64,000 nt of DNA from Kofleriaceae bacterium (GCA_018058095.1 JAGPCO010000006.1:53465-117464), one strand, 5' to 3'. Shown: positions 27,399 to 34,415, numbered from the stretch's first letter. The notes: a model not told the origin generated them from the sequence alone. Made by a program: numbers and translations.

Positions 27399-27809
27399 GA
27401 ATCATCATCGTCGTCTTCTCCACGGAGGGGACCGGCGGTCGGACCGAAGGCGGCGGGTGGCGGTGGGTGGGTGGGATGGATGGTAGGTGCCCCCCGGAGA
27501 TCACGCTGATCCTGCGAGTCCGTAGACCGATTCCACGACCTCACCCGTTCGAGCCCAAGACCATGTTCACCCAAACCGCAAATACCAGCAGCAAGCTTCG
27601 GGCCTTGGCCTGGCGCAGCATGTCGTCGCAGTCCTGCGCCGGCACGTGTGCCCTGCCAGCCGCCAAGCGGCGGTTCCTCGTCGAGGGCTGCGCGCACGAA
27701 GCGAGCAAGGGTTATCGCGCGGTTGGCTTCGGCGGCCGCCTCGATTCGCCCGCGATTCCCTCCTGGGAGGTCCCCCTGTCGTAGTTTGACCACGGTCAAC
27801 GCGACGAGA

Positions 27810-27840
27810 CGGGCCACCCGGGAACCCCCCAGGTGGCCCG
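27810..27840 (+). terminator. Hairpin, probable terminator or processing signal
   Basis: CGGGCCACC and GGTGGCCCG form a 9-bp perfect stem with a 13-nt loop, followed by TTCTGCGTTTCG. It lies 70 bp before the first tRNA. Confidence 0.5.
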
Positions 27841-27909
27841 TTCTGCGTTTCGGGCCTGTAGTCATCCGTCACCGTTCTGTGTTCGACGCCCGAGTTCACC
27901 CCCCCCCAA

Positions 27910-27993
27910 GGGGCGCTAGGCCGCTATGGAGGCGGCGCGGTCCGTAAAACCGATGTCATTGTGACTCTCCAGGTTCGATCCCTGGGCGCCCCA
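27910..27993 (+). tRNA. tRNA-Tyr-like (GTA), first element of the array
   Basis: Acceptor GGGGCGC/GCGCCCC with A73; anticodon loop CCGTAAA between CGGT and ACCG; variable region long enough for class II; T-arm CCAGG-TTCGATC-CCTGG. Position 33 is C instead of the near-universal U. Confidence 0.75.
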
Positions 27994-28077
27994 CGATTGC
28001 CTGTTTCGTACTCTGTTGCTCATTCGATTTGATCTCTGCGACTCGAAACTCTCCGACGACACGTTGCGACACGACAT

Positions 28078-28150
28078 AGCGGGCTGGTCCAACTGGCACG
28101 ACACACGGCTCTGAACCGTCGAGATCCAGGTCCGAATCCTGGGCCCGCTA
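28078..28150 (+). tRNA. tRNA-Gln (CTG)
   Basis: Acceptor AGCGGGC/GCCCGCT, A73; D-loop with TGG; anticodon loop CTCTGAA; T-arm CCAGG-TCCGAAT-CCTGG, so position 55 is C, not U. The C27-C43 pair is mismatched. Confidence 0.8.
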
Positions 28151-28351
28151 CTGCTGCGACCTTGATCGGTCGCGGTCACGCCCAAGGTGTGCCCGCGCCC
28201 GCCCGGGGTCGCCTGAAAACCGAAGAGTTGAACGATGTGGAACGGCGCGTGCGCCTGCCTACGCCTCCGTCGCCTGCGTCGACGGCTCATCCCATCCTGG
28301 ATGACGCCGACGCGGGCACGGGGAGCGCGGCAGGCCACGCGCCTGACTGAA

Positions 28352-28424
28352 CCCACTCTGGCGTAGATGGTCTGCGCGCCTGGCTGAAGCCCAGGAGGTC
28401 CTGGTTCGATCCCGGGGGGTGGGA
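28352..28424 (+). tRNA. tRNA-Phe (GAA)
   Basis: Acceptor CCCACTC/GGGTGGG, A73; anticodon arm CCTGG-CTGAAGC-CCAGG (G37 instead of A37); T-arm CCTGG-TTCGATC-CCGGG. Confidence 0.85.
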
Positions 28425-28457
28425 CGACGCGAGCGCCGATCACACGGCGCTCGCCGC

Positions 28458-28532
28458 GGGTCGGTAACAAACGTTGGCTTTGTAGCGGTTTCTTAAACCG
28501 TCATGACGCAGGTTCGATTCCTGCCCGACCCA
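28458..28532 (+). tRNA. tRNA-Lys (CTT)
   Basis: Acceptor GGGTCGG/CCGACCC, A73; anticodon arm GCGGT-TTCTTAA-ACCGT; T-arm GCAGG-TTCGATT-CCTGC. The D-arm stem ACAAA/TTTGT is longer than usual. Confidence 0.88.
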
Positions 28533-28652
28533 CTGCGTGTGTCGCGGGGTGGCTACGCCCCCCCGGCGCGCTTCGCGCGCGGCAGGAATCGAGTCCCGAC
28601 GTCCGGCGTCCCCTGCGGGGCCGCCGGTTCGTCGGGTGGCGATCCCTGGGAG

Positions 28653-28888
28653 CCCTGACCCTGACCCTGACCCTGACCCTGACCCTGACCCTGACCCTGA
28701 CCCTGAGCTCGAGCCCGAGCCCGAAGCTGACGCTGCGGCTGACGCTGACGCTGATGCTGCGGCTGCGGCTGCGGCTGCGGCTGCGGCTGCTGCTGCGGCT
28801 GACGCTGATGCTGACGCTGATGCTGACGCTGTGGCTGACGCTGTGGCTGACGCTGTGGCTGACGCTGTGGCTGAAGCTGAGACTGAGT
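28653..28888 (+). repeat. Hexamer tract: CTGACC repeats passing into GCTGNN repeats
   Basis: About nine CTGACC hexamers (28653-28706), then about thirty degenerate hexamers GCTGAC, GCTGAT, GCTGCG and GCTGTG. Every hexamer keeps CTG in phase. It fills the gap between the Lys and Gly tRNAs. Frames through it code only low-complexity Asp/Ala or Arg/Ser and are not credible genes. Confidence 0.9.
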
Positions 28889-28891
28889 TCT

Positions 28892-28962
28892 GCGGCCCTG
28901 ATGTAACAGCAGCAAACGAGGCTTCCACCCTCGGAGTGCGGGTGCGAATCCCGCGGGCCGCG
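28892..28962 (+). tRNA. tRNA-Gly (TCC), A18/G55 type
   Basis: Acceptor GCGGCCC/GGGCCGC, G73; D-loop AACAGCA; anticodon arm CGAGG-CTTCCAC-CCTCG; T-arm GCGGG-TGCGAAT-CCCGC. Position 18 is A and 55 is G. Confidence 0.83.
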
Positions 28963-28977
28963 CTGTTCGTGAAACTT

Positions 28978-29049
28978 GCCGGTGGTTGCTCGATGGTCGA
29001 GCAGCCGTTTCGTATGCGGCCTCGTGGGGTTCGATTCCTCCCGCCGGCT
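28978..29049 (+). tRNA. tRNA-Thr (CGT)
   Basis: Acceptor GCCGGTG/CGCCGGC, T73; D-arm GCTC-GATGGTC-GAGC; anticodon arm GCCGT-TTCGTAT-GCGGC; T-arm with loop TTCGATT. Confidence 0.86.
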
Positions 29050-29104
29050 CGCAACCCGTTTCCCTGCCCGGCGGAGGTCGCCAGGGCCGAAGGAGGTCCG
29101 TGCC

Positions 29105-30745
29105 ATGATGAAGTTCACCAGTTTCTTCTCCACCAAGTCGACGCCGCAGCACGAGCGCATCCCGGGCTCGAGCCAGGTGCCCAACGCCGCCGGCGGGTAC
29201 GCCTGGGCCGTCGATGACTGGATGCGGCTCGACCGCTTCCTCGTCCTCGGGTCCGAGGGCGGAACGTTCTACGTCAGCGAGCGGGCGCTGACCATCGACA
29301 ACGCCGAGGCGGTGGCGCGCTGCATCGCCGCCGATGGCGTGCGGGTGGTCCAGCGCGTGATCGAGCTGTCGGAGGCCGGCCGTGCCGCCAAGAACGACCC
29401 GGCCATCTTCGTGCTCGCCATGTGCGCGAAGCTGGGCGACGACGCGACGCGCGCCGCCGCCTACGCGGCGCTGCCGCGGGTGTGCCGGATCGGTACCCAC
29501 CTGATGCACTTCGCGAGCTACGCGCAGGGCTTCGGCGGATGGGGACGCGGCATGCGGAAGGCGGTGGCGGCCTGGTTCAACACCAAGCCGGCCGACCAGC
29601 TGGCCTACCAGCTGGTGAAGTACCAGGCGCGCGACGGCTGGTCGACCCGAGACCTGCTGCGCCTGGCTCACCCGCGTGCGGCCTCGCCGTCGCACGACCG
29701 GCTGTTCTCCTGGGTGACCAAGGGGACGCTGCCGGAGGGGGCGGCGGCCGACCCGGCGCTGGCCCTGCTGGTGGCCATCGAGCAGGCCAAGACGGCCGAC
29801 TCGTACAAGGCGGTGGTCGAGCTGATCCGCGGCGCCAAGCTGCCGCGCGAGGCGATCCCGACCCAGTGGCTGGTCTACCCGGAGATCTGGGAGGCCCTGC
29901 TGGTCGACATGCCGGTGACGGCGATGATCCGCAACCTGGCGACGATGACCAAGGTCGGCCTGCTCGGCCCGATGTCGTCGGCGACCAAGCTCGTGACCGC
30001 ACGGCTGGGCGACAACGCCCGGCTCGCCAAGGCCCGCGTTCACCCGATCGCGGTCCTGGCCGCGCTGATGACCTACAAGACCGGGAAGGGCGCGCGCGGC
30101 AACGCGGCGTGGTCGCCGGTCGGCAAGGTCGTCGATGCGCTGGACGCCGCGTTCTACGCGACGTTCAAGGCGGTCGAGCCGTCGGGCGCCCGCATGCTGC
30201 TCGCGCTCGACGTGTCGGGCTCGATGGGAGCGGGTGAGGTCGCCGGGGTGCCGGGGCTGTCGCCGCGGGTCGCGAGCGCGGCGATGTCGCTGGTGACGGC
30301 CGCCACCGAGGCGGACCACGCGTTCATCGCCTTCACGGCGGCGAGCGCGGGGTACGGCGGCAAGTGGGGCGGGGGAACGTCGGGCGTGCAGCGCCTGGCG
30401 ATCTCGCCGCGCCAGCGCCTCGACGACGTGGTCCAGGCGATCAGCGGGCTGCCGTTCGGCGGAACCGACTGCTCGCTGCCGATGCAGTGGGCGACGGACA
30501 ACAAGGTCGATGTCGACACGTTCGTGATCTACACCGACAACGAGACCTGGGCGGGGAGCGTGCATCCCGCCCAGGCGCTGCGTGCCTACCGTCAGGCGCG
30601 CGGCCTCCCGGCCAAGCTGGTGGTGGTCGGGATGACGTCGGGCGGCTTCACCATCGCGGATCCCGACGACGCCGGCATGCTGGACGTCGTCGGGTTCGAC
30701 GCGGCGACGCCGCCGGTGATCAGCGACTTCGCGCGGGCTCGATAG
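29105..30745 (+). CDS. rsr: TROVE-domain RNA-binding protein (Ro60/Rsr)
   Basis: A 546-residue protein lying inside the tRNA array. The TROVE ring domain (about 30-360) is very clear: GYAWAVDDWMRLDRFLVLGS-EGGTFYVSE, VCRIGTHLMHFA, GWGRGMRKAVAAWF, ARDGWSTRDLLRLAHP. The C-terminal vWA domain has an intact MIDAS (D369-VSGS, the GGTDCSLPM threonine, IYTDNETW). Ro proteins bind Y RNAs and misfolded or unfinished RNAs and help rRNA and tRNA quality control; bacterial Rsr works with exonucleases. AAGGAGG lies 8 bp before the ATG. The neighbours suggest that tRNA-like RNAs from this array are its ligands; that is inference. Confidence 0.95.
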   Translation: MMKFTSFFSTKSTPQHERIPGSSQVPNAAGGYAWAVDDWMRLDRFLVLGSEGGTFYVSERALTIDNAEAVARCIAADGVRVVQRVIELSEAGRAAKNDPAIFVLAMCAKLGDDATRAAAYAALPRVCRIGTHLMHFASYAQGFGGWGRGMRKAVAAWFNTKPADQLAYQLVKYQARDGWSTRDLLRLAHPRAASPSHDRLFSWVTKGTLPEGAAADPALALLVAIEQAKTADSYKAVVELIRGAKLPREAIPTQWLVYPEIWEALLVDMPVTAMIRNLATMTKVGLLGPMSSATKLVTARLGDNARLAKARVHPIAVLAALMTYKTGKGARGNAAWSPVGKVVDALDAAFYATFKAVEPSGARMLLALDVSGSMGAGEVAGVPGLSPRVASAAMSLVTAATEADHAFIAFTAASAGYGGKWGGGTSGVQRLAISPRQRLDDVVQAISGLPFGGTDCSLPMQWATDNKVDVDTFVIYTDNETWAGSVHPAQALRAYRQARGLPAKLVVVGMTSGGFTIADPDDAGMLDVVGFDAATPPVISDFARAR

Positions 30746-30935
30746 CGGCAACGCTACCGTGAGCGCGGGGCGCACCCACACGCGCGTGCGGACCGGCGAG
30801 TGATCGTCGCCCGCACGCTCGAGCCCGCCGGCCGTCGCTGGCTGGTGGGCTCAACTTTTCCAGCGGAACGCCTCGCTGCTCCCCCGCCCGTCGACCTGGC
30901 GTCGTCGTGTGGCGGCCGCCGGGCGCGCCGCTCCT

Positions 30936-31010
30936 GGATCCGAAGCTCAAGGGCCGAGCGGGCGTTTGTTAAACGTCGGGTTGTGGGTTCGATTCCCACC
31001 GGATCCGCCA
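30936..31010 (+). tRNA. tRNA-Asn (GTT), CCA encoded
   Basis: Acceptor GGATCCG/CGGATCC, G73, CCA at 31008-31010; D-loop with GG; anticodon arm GGCGT-TTGTTAA-ACGTC; T-arm GTGGG-TTCGATT-CCCAC. Fully canonical. Confidence 0.93.
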
Positions 31011-31097
31011 GCGTCGTGACTGCATCGAGCCGGGCCCGCGCGCGACGCAAACGAACGCGCGCGGGCCCGGTAGGCGCCGTGTGATCACGACGCTCCT

Positions 31098-31170
31098 GTC
31101 CCTGTCTGACAACGGCAAGTCATCCGGCTTTTCACCCCGGAAATGGAGGGTTCGACTCCCCCCAGGGACG
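31098..31170 (+). tRNA. tRNA-Glu (TTC)
   Basis: Acceptor GTCCCTG/CAGGGAC, G73; D-loop ACGG; anticodon loop TTTTCAC with a C31-C39 mismatch; T-arm GAGGG-TTCGACT-CCCCC. First tRNA of a duplicated 228-bp unit. Confidence 0.85.
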
Positions 31171-31189
31171 CGGATCCGAGCCGAAGGTG

Positions 31190-31235
31190 CTGCGTTACCC
31201 TGACCTGTCACGCCAGGGGCAAACGCCCATCGCAG
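31190..31235 (+). ncRNA. Small three-way-junction RNA after tRNA-Glu(TTC)
   Basis: CTGCG/CGCAG closes two inner hairpins: CCCTG...CAGGG and GGGC-AAAC-GCCC. Exactly 46 nt, repeated with changes at 31418. No known family recognised. Confidence 0.5.
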
Positions 31236-31325
31236 CCCGCTCCTCGTTCGGAGCCATTCTTCTTCACCCGCGCGCCGAGTTGCCGGCGCGCCAAGGTTCA
31301 CGCCGGATGTGTCGCAACACGTTCT

Positions 31326-31398
31326 GTCCCTGTCTGACAACGGCCAGTCATCCGGGCCCTCAACCCGGAAATGGAGGGTTCGACTCCCCCCAGGGACG
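31326..31398 (+). tRNA. tRNA-Glu (CTC), C33
   Basis: Same acceptor and T-arm as the Glu(TTC) gene; anticodon arm CCGGG-CCCTCAA-CCCGG, so position 33 is C. A near-copy with a changed anticodon. Confidence 0.82.
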
Positions 31399-31417
31399 CG
31401 GATCCGAGCCGAAGGTG

Positions 31418-31463
31418 CTGCGTTACCCTGACCTTGGTAGCCAGGGGCGAAAGCCCATCGCAG
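31418..31463 (+). ncRNA. Small three-way-junction RNA after tRNA-Glu(CTC)
   Basis: Same 46-nt design as at 31190: CTGCG/CGCAG outer helix, CCCTG...CAGGG, and GGGC-GAAA-GCCC with a GNRA loop replacing AAAC. The stems are kept while the loops change, which supports RNA structure. Confidence 0.5.
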
Positions 31464-31532
31464 CCCACTCCTTGTTCGGAACCAATCTCTTCACACGCGC
31501 GCGCGGCGCAGCCGGCGCGCCTCATGATTCAC

Positions 31533-31655
31533 GCGGGCCGAATGATCTCGATCACCGTAACTACAACGGACCTAAGGTAGCGAACTCGGGCGACCGAGCT
31601 AGCGAAGCGGCAGGCTGTCTCGCAAAGGCTTCGGCCACAGCTCATCGCGTGCCCA
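31533..31655 (+). ncRNA. RNA element copying 23S rRNA helix 69 region
   Basis: 31555-31584 reads CCGTAACTACAACGG then ACCTAAGGTAGCGAA and matches the bacterial 23S helix 69-71 sequence at 28 of 30 positions (including 25 of 27 of the I-CeuI site). CAGGCTGTCTC, which follows further on in 23S, recurs at 31611-31621. Between them a CTCGG-GCGA-CCGAG hairpin replaces the longer 23S stretch. GGCCGAA (31537) and TTCGGCC (31648) can close the whole element. No other rRNA is present, so this is not an rRNA operon. Confidence 0.7.
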
Positions 31656-31790
31656 CTGCTCGTCGGATCGGCGCCTCACGGCGCTGGCCGGCGGGTAAGA
31701 GCGTCGGCTTCGGGTGGTGTCGGCAACGGCGCTGCTCGGGCCACTTCGAGGTCACCACTTGCCCGTGCTTTTCTGACTCGCGAGACCGAT

Positions 31791-31860
31791 ACCACCGACC
31801 CAGAGACGGGACGCAACGCTACGAACGTTGCCGGCGAAGGCGCGACTCCTTCCGGTGGTG
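31791..31860 (+). tRNA. tRNA-Arg (ACG), G55 type
   Basis: Acceptor ACCACCG/CGGTGGT, G73; short D-loop AGAGAC without GG; anticodon arm CAACG-CTACGAA-CGTTG; T-arm GAAGG-CGCGACT-CCTTC (C54, G55). Confidence 0.8.
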
Positions 31861-31875
31861 CTAGCAGATGTTCCT

Positions 31876-31946
31876 ACGCCGACGTCCAGCGACGAACCTG
31901 GAGTCCAAATTCGGGTAGCAGGGTGCAACTCCTTGTCGGCGTGCCA
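31876..31946 (+). tRNA. tRNA-Trp (CCA), short D-arm, CCA encoded
   Basis: Acceptor ACGCCGA/TCGGCGT, G73, CCA at 31944-31946; reduced D-arm GTC-CAGC-GAC; anticodon arm CTGGA-GTCCAAA-TTCGG; T-arm CAGGG-TGCAACT-CCTTG (G55). 68 nt, shorter than normal. Confidence 0.7.
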
Positions 31947-31947
31947 G

Positions 31948-32019
31948 TGCAGCGACTCCCGGGGAGGCGCGCGGCTCATAACCGCGCCGTTGACGGTTCG
32001 ACTCCGTCCGCTGCGACCA
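31948..32019 (+). tRNA. tRNA with CAT anticodon (Met or Ile2), CCA encoded
   Basis: Acceptor TGCAGCG/CGCTGCG, A73, CCA at 32017-32019; anticodon arm CGCGG-CTCATAA-CCGCG; T-arm GACGG-TTCGACT-CCGTC; short D-arm. It lacks the GGG/CCC anticodon stem of initiators, so elongator Met or a lysidine-type Ile. Confidence 0.82.
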
Positions 32020-32020
32020 T

Positions 32021-32156
32021 GCGGGGTTCCCGACGGCGCACCATCGTTGGTGCGTCCGAGGGGCACCGTCCTTCACCAACCTTGCTCGGCTCGCCGAGCC
32101 GATCGAGGGATGGTTATCTGGTTGAAAGTTGGTTCGAGTCCATCAACCCCGCCCAG
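32021..32156 (+). tRNA. tRNA-like element with D-loop hairpin and anticodon-region insertion
   Basis: CGGGGTT/AACCCCG acceptor with G-1 opposite C73 and encoded CCA, a His-like end; T-loop TTCGAGT. The D-loop holds an extra hairpin CGCACCA-TCGT-TGGTGCG. The anticodon region is a long structured insertion: helix CCGTCCTT/AGGGATGG (32067-32074, 32107-32114), box ACCTTGCTCGGC, hairpin GCTCGG-CTCG-CCGAGC, then TTATC. The anticodon cannot be assigned. Confidence 0.55.
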
Positions 32157-32176
32157 TTCGAGTCTCGTGTTCTCTG

Positions 32177-32300
32177 CGGACGTAGCTCAACGGTAGAGCG
32201 TTCTCGTTCTTCACCCACCTTGCCCGGCGACGGGCCGACCGAGGAGCGTTATCGATCATAATCGAAAGGTTGCCGGTTCGAATCCGGCCGTCTGCACCAC
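32177..32300 (+). tRNA. tRNA-like element with anticodon-region insertion, CCA encoded
   Basis: Acceptor GCGGACG/CGTCTGC, A73, CCA at 32298-32300; D-arm GCTC-AACGGTA-GAGC; T-arm GCCGG-TTCGAAT-CCGGC. Between them lies the insertion: helix CGTTCTT/AGGAGCG (32206-32212, 32243-32249), box ACCTTGCCCGGC, hairpin GCCCG-GCGA-CGGGC, then TTATC. CATAATCGAAAGGTT before the T-arm could supply a CAT anticodon, but its 5' stem partner is not clear. Confidence 0.6.
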
Positions 32301-32770
32301 TTCGCTTCGCTCGTGGATGCATCCGGGGCGGGCGCTGCGCGCCCGCGCGCCGCCTTCGGCGTCGCCCGGATTCTCCGTCCCGCGGGCGGTGGGCCCCGTC
32401 GGGCCCACCGTATCCCGCGGGAAGCGAATCCTCCGCGACGAGCCTGTAACGGACCCGCACGCAGGCAGGTGCGGCGGGAGAAGACGTGGTCCCGACCGAG
32501 GGGCCTCGCATGGCAAGCGGCAATCGTGCGATGGCACGAATGGTCCGTGGGCTGCCGCCGGGCGGGGGTGACGCGGAGGCACAGGGTCCCTCGGACGCGA
32601 GTTCCGCGGGCCTTCGTTCGGGCGTCATCGACTGCGTCGTGCTCCGCCCCGCGCCTGGGCCTCAAGACCAAGGCAGCCCGCGGATGTCTGAGCGTCCGAA
32701 GGAGCCCTTGCCGAAGCGGCAGGACCCGCGCCCGGCGGCGTGGGTGATCTGCACGGGCGTCTGACGTGGA
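32301..32770 (+). ncRNA. Candidate large structured RNA
   Basis: 470 bp with no credible gene but dense palindromes. The strongest is GGATTC - CCCGCGGG - CGGTGGGCCC (CGTC) GGGCCCACCG - CCCGCGGG - GAATCC around 32367-32433, a nested stem of 24 pairs. Others: GGGCG-CTGCG-CGCCC near 32330, and GCGGCA...TGCCGC enclosing CGTGC-GATG-GCACG at 32515-32560. GOLLD and ROOL RNAs are known large RNAs found in tRNA clusters, but I see no sequence identity to claim either. Confidence 0.5.
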
Positions 32771-32791
32771 TCAGCGAGGGCATTCCCCCGT

Positions 32792-32985
<194 letters not shown>

Positions 32986-33027
32986 GCAGCAAGTTCGGTT
33001 CCAGGAACTGCTGCGGGATGCAGTTTC

Positions 33028-33170
33028 GCAAGCGTCGTCTAGTGGCAGGACACCAGGAGCTCGAAAGGGCGTACCGGTTCTCGAACCTCGCCCGGCGCCT
33101 CGGCGTCGGGCCGATGCGAATCGTTATCGTAAACTTGGCTGTGCCGGTTCGATTCCGGCCGCTTGCACCA
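33028..33170 (+). tRNA. tRNA with intron-like insertion in the anticodon loop, CCA encoded
   Basis: Acceptor GCAAGCG/CGCTTGC, A73, CCA at 33168-33170; D-arm GTC-TAGTGGCAG-GAC; T-arm GCCGG-TTCGATT-CCGGC. CCAGG right after the D-arm pairs with CTTGG right before the variable loop, exactly where an anticodon stem belongs, but about 70 nt lie between. The insertion has helix GGTTC/GAATC (33076-33080, 33118-33122), box ACCTCGCCCGGC and GTTATC, as in the two elements above. GTAAA next to the 3' stem may be the anticodon side (GTA); not certain. Confidence 0.65.
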
Positions 33171-33199
33171 GCCTCGACCGCCATCGAGGAGAGACTTCC

Positions 33200-33276
33200 A
33201 GGGGTATAGCGTAGTGGTTCAACGCGCGCGGTTCGGGACCGCGAGGTCGTCGGTTCGATTCCGACTACCCCTACCA
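33200..33276 (+). tRNA. tRNA-Pro (CGG), CCA encoded
   Basis: Acceptor AGGGGTA/TACCCCT, A73, CCA at 33274-33276; D-loop with TGG; anticodon arm CGCGG-TTCGGGA-CCGCG; T-arm GTCGG-TTCGATT-CCGAC. Canonical. Confidence 0.92.
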
Positions 33277-33309
33277 GTGAGGCGCGCCGACCCTGGTCGG
33301 CCGCGTCAT

Positions 33310-33383
33310 CCGCCCGTAGCTCAACAGCAGAGCACCCGGCCGATAACCGGGCGACGGAGGTGCGAGTCCTCCCGGGCGGACCA
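33310..33383 (+). tRNA. tRNA-Ile (GAT), C33 and A18/G55 type, CCA encoded
   Basis: Acceptor CCGCCCG/CGGGCGG, A73, CCA at 33381-33383; D-arm GCTC-AACAGCA-GAGC; anticodon arm CCCGG-CCGATAA-CCGGG; T-arm GGAGG-TGCGAGT-CCTCC. Confidence 0.83.
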
Positions 33384-33410
33384 CGTCGAACGAACGCGTC
33401 GACGCCCCAT

Positions 33411-33485
33411 GGCGACCATGTTGTATCGGCTGCATCGGAGTCCGTGACACTCCGGGATCGGGTTCGAGTCCCGATGGTCGCCCCA
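33411..33485 (+). tRNA. tRNA-His (GTG), C33, CCA encoded
   Basis: G-1 at 33411 opposite C73, acceptor GCGACCA/TGGTCGC, CCA at 33483-33485: the histidine identity pair. Anticodon arm GGAGT-CCGTGAC-ACTCC with C33; T-arm TCGGG-TTCGAGT-CCCGA. Confidence 0.84.
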
Positions 33486-33548
33486 GCCTCGCCTGTGCCG
33501 CGCGTCGACCTCGTCGGCGCCGCGGCGACCGGCGCACGTATACCTTTC

Positions 33549-33622
33549 GCCCTCGTAGCCCAACTGGAAGTGGCAACGGACTCAGACTCCGTTCAGTGTC
33601 GGTTCGAATCCGACCGAGGGTA
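33549..33622 (+). tRNA. tRNA with Leu anticodon (CAG) but short variable loop
   Basis: Acceptor GCCCTCG/CGAGGGT, A73; D-loop with TGG; anticodon arm ACGGA-CTCAGAC-TCCGT; variable loop only TCAGT; T-arm GTCGG-TTCGAAT-CCGAC. Bacterial tRNA-Leu normally has a long variable arm, so its charging identity is uncertain. Confidence 0.82.
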
Positions 33623-33709
33623 CTCGCCTGCATCACGCGGGCCGGCCCCGCGCGCGATCCGGCGCGCGCGTGGGTCCTGGTCTCGGACCGGAAGGAGTGG
33701 AGCTACGTC

Positions 33710-34246
33710 ATGAGCACGCAGAGCCGGACCCTGCTGCTGTCGCAGGGATACGAGCCGATCAAGGTCATCTCGTGGCAGCGTGCGATCACGCTGCTGACCC
33801 TCGGCAAGGTCGAGGTGATCGAGGAGTACGACAACACCATCCGCACGACCTCCGTCGTCATCAAGATGCCGGCGGTCGTGCGCCTGCTGCGGGCGTTTCG
33901 CCGGCACGCCAAGCCGGTGAAGTTCTCGCGCGTCAACATCTACGCCCGCGATGGCTACAAGTGCCAGTACTGCGGCGCCAAGTGCGCCATGAGCGAGCTG
34001 ACCTACGACCACGTCGTGCCGCGCGCCAAGGGCGGCAAGACGTCGTGGGACAACATCGTGACCTGCTGCTACCCGTGCAACTACAAGAAGGGTAGCCGCA
34101 CCCCGGCTGAGGCCCGGATGGTCCTGCGCTCGGCGCCGGTCCAGCCGGCCTGGGTCCCGGCGGTCACGATCCGCGTCAGCAACCGCTCGGTGCCCGAGGC
34201 CTGGCAGGACTACCTGTACTGGACCGGCGAGATCGAGACGGACTGA
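33710..34246 (+). CDS. HNH endonuclease of the tRNA-array type
   Basis: A 178-residue protein. The HNH domain spans about 72-135: SRVNIYARDGYKCQYCG (C85, C88), LTYDHVVPRAKGG (D100, H101), SWDNIVTCCYPCNYKKG (N115, C120, C123). GGAAGGAG lies just upstream of the ATG at 33710. The N-terminal 70 residues (LLLSQGYEPIKVISWQRAIT) are typical of stand-alone HNH proteins widespread in bacteria. HNH genes are a recurrent companion of prokaryotic tRNA arrays, where they may help mobility or act as defence. A DNA target is not evident. Confidence 0.9.
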   Translation: MSTQSRTLLLSQGYEPIKVISWQRAITLLTLGKVEVIEEYDNTIRTTSVVIKMPAVVRLLRAFRRHAKPVKFSRVNIYARDGYKCQYCGAKCAMSELTYDHVVPRAKGGKTSWDNIVTCCYPCNYKKGSRTPAEARMVLRSAPVQPAWVPAVTIRVSNRSVPEAWQDYLYWTGEIETD

Positions 34247-34322
34247 TCACGTGAACACGACCAACCCCGGTCGACGCTGTCGCCGCGACACCCACCGCGG
34301 CGGCGGCGGCGACCGGATTCCT

Positions 34323-34410
34323 GGAGGGGCAAGCCGACGTGGCGACGGCGCTCGTCTCGAAAACGAGTGATCACGAGAGTGACTTGAGAGTTCGACTCTC
34401 TCCCCCTCCT
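34323..34410 (+). tRNA. tRNA-Ser (CGA)
   Basis: Acceptor GGAGGGG/CCCCTCC; anticodon arm CTCGT-CTCGAAA-ACGAG; long variable arm GATCACGAGAGTGAC; T-arm GAGAG-TTCGACT-CTCTC. Confidence 0.9.
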
Positions 34411-34415
34411 CTCAT

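Larger units (their letters stand above)
27335..27909. other. Intergenic lead-in to the tRNA array
   Basis: No gene I can support. Overlapping short frames on both strands lack family motifs. It begins with an AT-richer patch holding a sigma-70-like promoter, has a TTGACC-AC-GGTCAA palindrome near 27786-27799, and ends with a hairpin terminator. Confidence 0.5.
31098..31540 (+). repeat. Tandem duplication of a tRNA-Glu plus small-structure unit
   Basis: Unit 1 (31098-31325) and unit 2 (31326 to about 31540) share the tRNA body, the following CGGATCCGAGCCGAAGGTG stretch and the small three-helix structure. They differ in anticodon (TTC, CTC) and in compensated loop changes. Confidence 0.85.

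Noticed and set aside
27467..27865. Short frames on both strands before the array
   Set aside because: No recognisable domain, no ribosome site, and they overlap each other.
28537..29217. Plus-strand frame through the CTGACC tract (Asp/Pro/Ala repeats)
   Set aside because: Simple repeat read in frame. It runs through two tRNA genes and has no ribosome site.
31555..31621. A 23S rRNA gene or rRNA operon
   Set aside because: Only about 41 matched bases in two short pieces; no further 23S, 16S or 5S sequence in the window.
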